Source: Aerococcus kribbianus (GTDB taxonomy: Bacteria; Bacillota; Bacilli; Lactobacillales; Aerococcaceae). Taken from it: a stretch of DNA of 64,000 nucleotides. The first letter of the stretch is position 1. Every line of letters starts with the position of its first letter. The DNA lies in the NCBI RefSeq assembly GCF_026805545.1, contig NZ_JAPRFR010000003.1, forward strand, positions 99,251 to 163,250, written 5' to 3'. The notes below the pieces were generated by a model. The model made no database searches and was not told the DNA's origin. It saw only the letters and a program-made list of their open reading frames with translations. The position numbers and the translations under genes are program-made. Shown piece by piece: positions 61,656-64,000 of this stretch.

Positions 61656-63068
61656 CTATTTATGAATGGCTAAGTGATACGAATCTAGGCTAGCTTCTTG
61701 TAAGGCTTCTGACATGGTTGGGTGAGCATGGATCGCTTCACCAATTTCTAATGGTGTTGCATTAAGGTACATAGCTGTACTTGCTTCCGAAATCATTTGC
61801 GTCACATCGCCACCAATCATAGAAACCCCAATCAAATCATCAGTGTCCTCATCTCTTAAAACATTAACAAATCCTTTCCCCCCATCATGAATGATTGCTT
61901 TCCCATTACCTACAAATGAAAATTGACTTTTCTTGGCCTTAATATCTTCTGGTACATTATCTTCGTGGTAACCAACACTAGCAATTTCAGGCTGGGCGTA
62001 AACACAACGCGGCACTTCTTGATAATTGAGTGGCCAAACTTCTTCTTCGAGAAGATGACCCACAGCAATTTCGCCTTCCTTCATCGCCACATGGGCCAAC
62101 TGCGGACTAGGGATACAATCCCCAATAGCATAAATATGCGATTCAGCTGTTTGGAAAAATTGGTTGACTTGGATTCCTTTTTCATCAAACTTAATTGACG
62201 TATTATTTAAGCCAATATTATCCACATTGGCTTGACGACCAACAGCAACTAAAACCTTGTCAAAGACCTGGGCTTGGTCTTCCCCTTTAACCGAAATTTC
62301 TACCTCACCATCAACCACTTGTGCGTCTTGAACTTCAGCACTGGTTTGTACTTTGATGCCACGTTGGCTGATCTCCTTGGTAAAGGCCTTAGCTACTTCC
62401 TTACTTTCCGTCAGTAATAAGCGTTCGGCATATTCGAATAGGGTCACTTCGACACCAAAACTATTCATCAAGGAAGCAAATTCAACGCCCACAACGCCAC
62501 CACCGATGATAGCTAATTTATTGGGTAATGTTTCAAGTTGCAAAATATCATCGGAAGATAAAATATACTCATGATCAAAATCGATAGTCTTAAGTGCTCG
62601 CGGACGAGAACCCGTCGCAATAAGCAATTTTTTAGGGACAATGATTTCTTCATCTTCTCCTTCTGGCGTCACAATAACCGCACCAGAAACCGGTGAAAAG
62701 ATTGAAGGCCCCATAATCACCCCACGTGCATTGATTACACGAATCTTATTTTTCTTCATTAAAGCTTGGACACCAGCATGCAATTGGTCAATCACCGACT
62801 GCTTGCGGTCTTGTACCTTGCTGAAATCAACAGAGAGCTCTCCTTGCAAGTCGATACCAAAATCACTAGCCGCCTTACTTTGGCTAAATACCTCTGCTGA
62901 CCGCAACAAAGCCTTAGTCGGAATACATCCCCGGTGGAGACAAGTGCCTCCCAGCTTATCTTCTTCCACTAAAACAACATCTAAACCACTTTGGGCTGCC
63001 TTAATGGCTGCAACATAGCCACCACTGCCACCTCCCAAAATCAACAGATCTGTTTGTGACGTAGCCAT
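61656..63068 (-). CDS. lpd: Dihydrolipoamide dehydrogenase (E3)
   Basis: About 470 residues from the ATG at 63068 (MATSQTDLLILGGGSGGYVAA); ATGs at 63080 and 63092 are alternatives because GAGAGG lies between them. FAD-binding GGGSGG, the redox disulfide GGTCLHRGCIP, the NAD-binding IGGGVVGVEFAS, the second FAD motif HIYAIGDC and the C-terminal HAHPTMSEALQEA with catalytic His-Glu are complete. It re-oxidises the lipoyl arm and makes NADH. It is the first gene of the bkd operon behind a cre-controlled promoter. Confidence 0.95.
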   Translation of the reverse strand: MATSQTDLLILGGGSGGYVAAIKAAQSGLDVVLVEEDKLGGTCLHRGCIPTKALLRSAEVFSQSKAASDFGIDLQGELSVDFSKVQDRKQSVIDQLHAGVQALMKKNKIRVINARGVIMGPSIFSPVSGAVIVTPEGEDEEIIVPKKLLIATGSRPRALKTIDFDHEYILSSDDILQLETLPNKLAIIGGGVVGVEFASLMNSFGVEVTLFEYAERLLLTESKEVAKAFTKEISQRGIKVQTSAEVQDAQVVDGEVEISVKGEDQAQVFDKVLVAVGRQANVDNIGLNNTSIKFDEKGIQVNQFFQTAESHIYAIGDCIPSPQLAHVAMKEGEIAVGHLLEEEVWPLNYQEVPRCVYAQPEIASVGYHEDNVPEDIKAKKSQFSFVGNGKAIIHDGGKGFVNVLRDEDTDDLIGVSMIGGDVTQMISEASTAMYLNATPLEIGEAIHAHPTMSEALQEASLDSYHLAIHK

Positions 63069-63126
63069 ACCTTTATCCATCCTCTCTTCCATATTTACTT
63101 GCTAAAATGAAACTGAATGCATAACC

Positions 63127-63174
63127 TGTAACCGCTTACAAGTTAATGATAAGCTATATTATTACCATTGACAA
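63127..63174 (-). promoter_or_regulatory. bkd operon promoter with perfect cre site
   Basis: On the minus strand -35 TTGTCA (63169-63174), 17-bp spacer, -10 TATCAT (63146-63151). About 6 bp further, TGTAAGCGGTTACA (63127-63140) matches the cre consensus TGWNANCGNTNWCA fully and is nearly palindromic. CcpA control of the bkd genes is expected. Confidence 0.85.
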
Positions 63175-63340
63175 ATTCAATCATTTTATTAGTCCATTAA
63201 AAAAATTAATAGAAAAGACGATGGATATTAATAACCCTTATCGCTAAATTGACGATATAATGAAAGGTTAGACATTATTAAGTAAACATTTATATTCGCT
63301 TCTATAAAAAATCTTACCGTTTTCCTTAAAAAGTAAAAAT

Positions 63341-63366
63341 AAAAAAGCTGAGCACGCAGCTCAGCC
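63341..63366 (-). terminator. Second terminator beyond the rRNA/tRNA operon
   Basis: On the minus strand GCTGAGC-TGCGT-GCTCAGC followed by TTTTTTATTTTTACTTTTT. The A/T-rich stretch 63175-63340 shows no gene. Confidence 0.8.
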
Positions 63367-63482
63367 ACTATCAATCGGAAGATTTAGACTTCTTCTTCAA
63401 TATAAAATTTACAAATATCATGGTACAAAATAACAGTTCATAAAAAAAATACTATTTATTCCTTTTCAATAGTTCTTAAAAT

Positions 63483-63523
63483 AAAAAAATAGCTCAAAAT
63501 GCTATATTATAACATTTTGAGCT
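63483..63523 (-). terminator. Terminator of the rRNA/tRNA operon
   Basis: On the minus strand AGCTCAAAATG pairs with CATTTTGAGCT around an 11-base loop and is followed by ATTTTTTTATTTT. Confidence 0.88.
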
Positions 63524-63564
63524 GAAATAATTATAAACTGAGATATCTTACGACAATTCAGATA

Positions 63565-63637
63565 AGCTACTAACGGGATTCGAACCCGTGACCTCCGCCT
63601 TACCAAGGCGACGCTCTACCTACTGAGCTATAGCAGC
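63565..63637 (-). tRNA. tRNA-Thr (GGU anticodon)
   Basis: 73 nt. Acceptor GCTGCTA/TAGTAGC (one G-U), D arm with AGCTCAGTAGGTAGAGC, anticodon loop TTGGTAA in GCCTTGGTAAGGC, T arm GGGTTCGAATCCC. CCA is not encoded. Confidence 0.95.
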
Positions 63638-63661
63638 AAGGTGAAAGTTTACATGAAAAAA

Positions 63662-63735
63662 CTCCGCAAGTAGGACTCGAACCTACGACATCTTGATTAA
63701 CAGTCAAGCGCTACTACCAACTGAGCTATTGCGGA
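63662..63735 (-). tRNA. tRNA-Asn (GUU anticodon)
   Basis: 74 nt. Acceptor TCCGCAA/TTGCGGA, anticodon loop CTGTTAA in TTGACTGTTAATCAA, T arm TAGGTTCGAGTCCTA. It lies directly after 5S rRNA, as in many Lactobacillales rRNA operons. Confidence 0.96.
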
Positions 63736-63748
63736 ATAAAAAAGAATT

Positions 63749-63865
<117 letters not shown>

Positions 63866-63944
63866 AATTCATATTAATATTGAGCATTATTCGCTCAAAA
63901 CTGAATACTGTTTTCATAAACCAACCATCATACAACTATCCATT

Positions 63945-64000
63945 TGGATAAGTCCTCGACTCATTAGTACTGGTCCGCTCCATACATTACTGCACTTCCA
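63945..64000 (-). rRNA. rrl: 23S ribosomal RNA, 3' end only
   Basis: The minus-strand sequence GGACCAGTACTAATGAGTCG and the following AGGACTT are the conserved 3' terminus of 23S rRNA. The gene continues past the window edge. About 80 bp separate it from 5S. Confidence 0.92.

Overview
The window looks like a chromosomal segment of a low-GC Gram-positive coccus or rod of the order Lactobacillales. An Aerococcaceae-like relative (Aerococcus/Facklamia group) is my best guess, but the genus is not settled. The evidence is strong AGGAGG ribosome sites, a T-box leader, perfect CcpA (cre) and GlnR operators, an Asp23/AmaP membrane stress module, a KxGKxW-like signal peptide, the conserved dut-radA-yacL-gltX block, and an rRNA operon end running into tRNA-Asn and tRNA-Thr. 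I see no insertion sequence, prophage, integrase or CRISPR array.

Layout. 1-1.0 kb: start of a methionine-uptake lipoprotein gene under a Met-type T-box, then repeat-rich intergenic DNA. 1-5 kb: ProX-type tRNA editing enzyme, a 51-residue charged repeat protein, and a large LysM/G5/amidase-3 cell-wall hydrolase. 5.3-11.5 kb: gltX, yacL, radA, dut and a cytoplasmic alpha-amylase. 11.7-19.2 kb: lipoprotein pair, M16C peptidase with glnR, a cation-efflux protein, and a PTS-dependent dihydroxyacetone kinase operon (dhaM-dhaK-dhaL) with a cre site. 19.2-23.6 kb: a 2-hydroxyacid dehydrogenase and an AEC carrier, probably controlled by the adjacent CitA/CitB-like two-component system, whose sensor has a degenerate ATPase domain. 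23.7-36.7 kb: housekeeping and stress genes (tag, HD hydrolase, ilvE, yidD, DJ-1, Asp23 module, cystine-type transporter, VOC enzyme, ZIP transporter, UspA, M42 peptidase, ald), plus an unlisted 38-residue hydrophobic peptide.

36.7-53.1 kb is a complete histidine-fermentation island. It holds hutH, hutU and hutI, then ftcD, fchA and fhs, which together give glutamate, ammonia, formate and one ATP. An amino-acid permease, a FolT folate-uptake component and a formate/nitrite channel sit in the same block. In its middle lie a 1005-residue SARP/BTAD-type regulator with an ATPase and TPR region and a GlmL/MutL-family ASKHA protein with no glutamate mutase beside it. Both divergent hutU and hutI promoters lack a usable -35. 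Each instead carries two heptamers in direct repeat (7-4-7 bp, 11-bp period) exactly 8 bp from the -10, the architecture known for actinobacterial SARP activators. I regard this as the most interesting signal in the window.

53.2-63.1 kb is a branched-chain keto-acid energy module: buk, ptb, a PanE-type reductase, a LysR regulator, an orphan EIIC-like membrane protein and the four-gene bkd complex behind a promoter with a perfect cre. With ilvE at 25-26 kb this would turn branched-chain amino acids into short branched acids plus ATP. Cre sites at ftcD, bkd and dha indicate that glucose represses all three catabolic units. The window closes with tRNA-Thr, tRNA-Asn, 5S and the 3' end of 23S rRNA on the minus strand.
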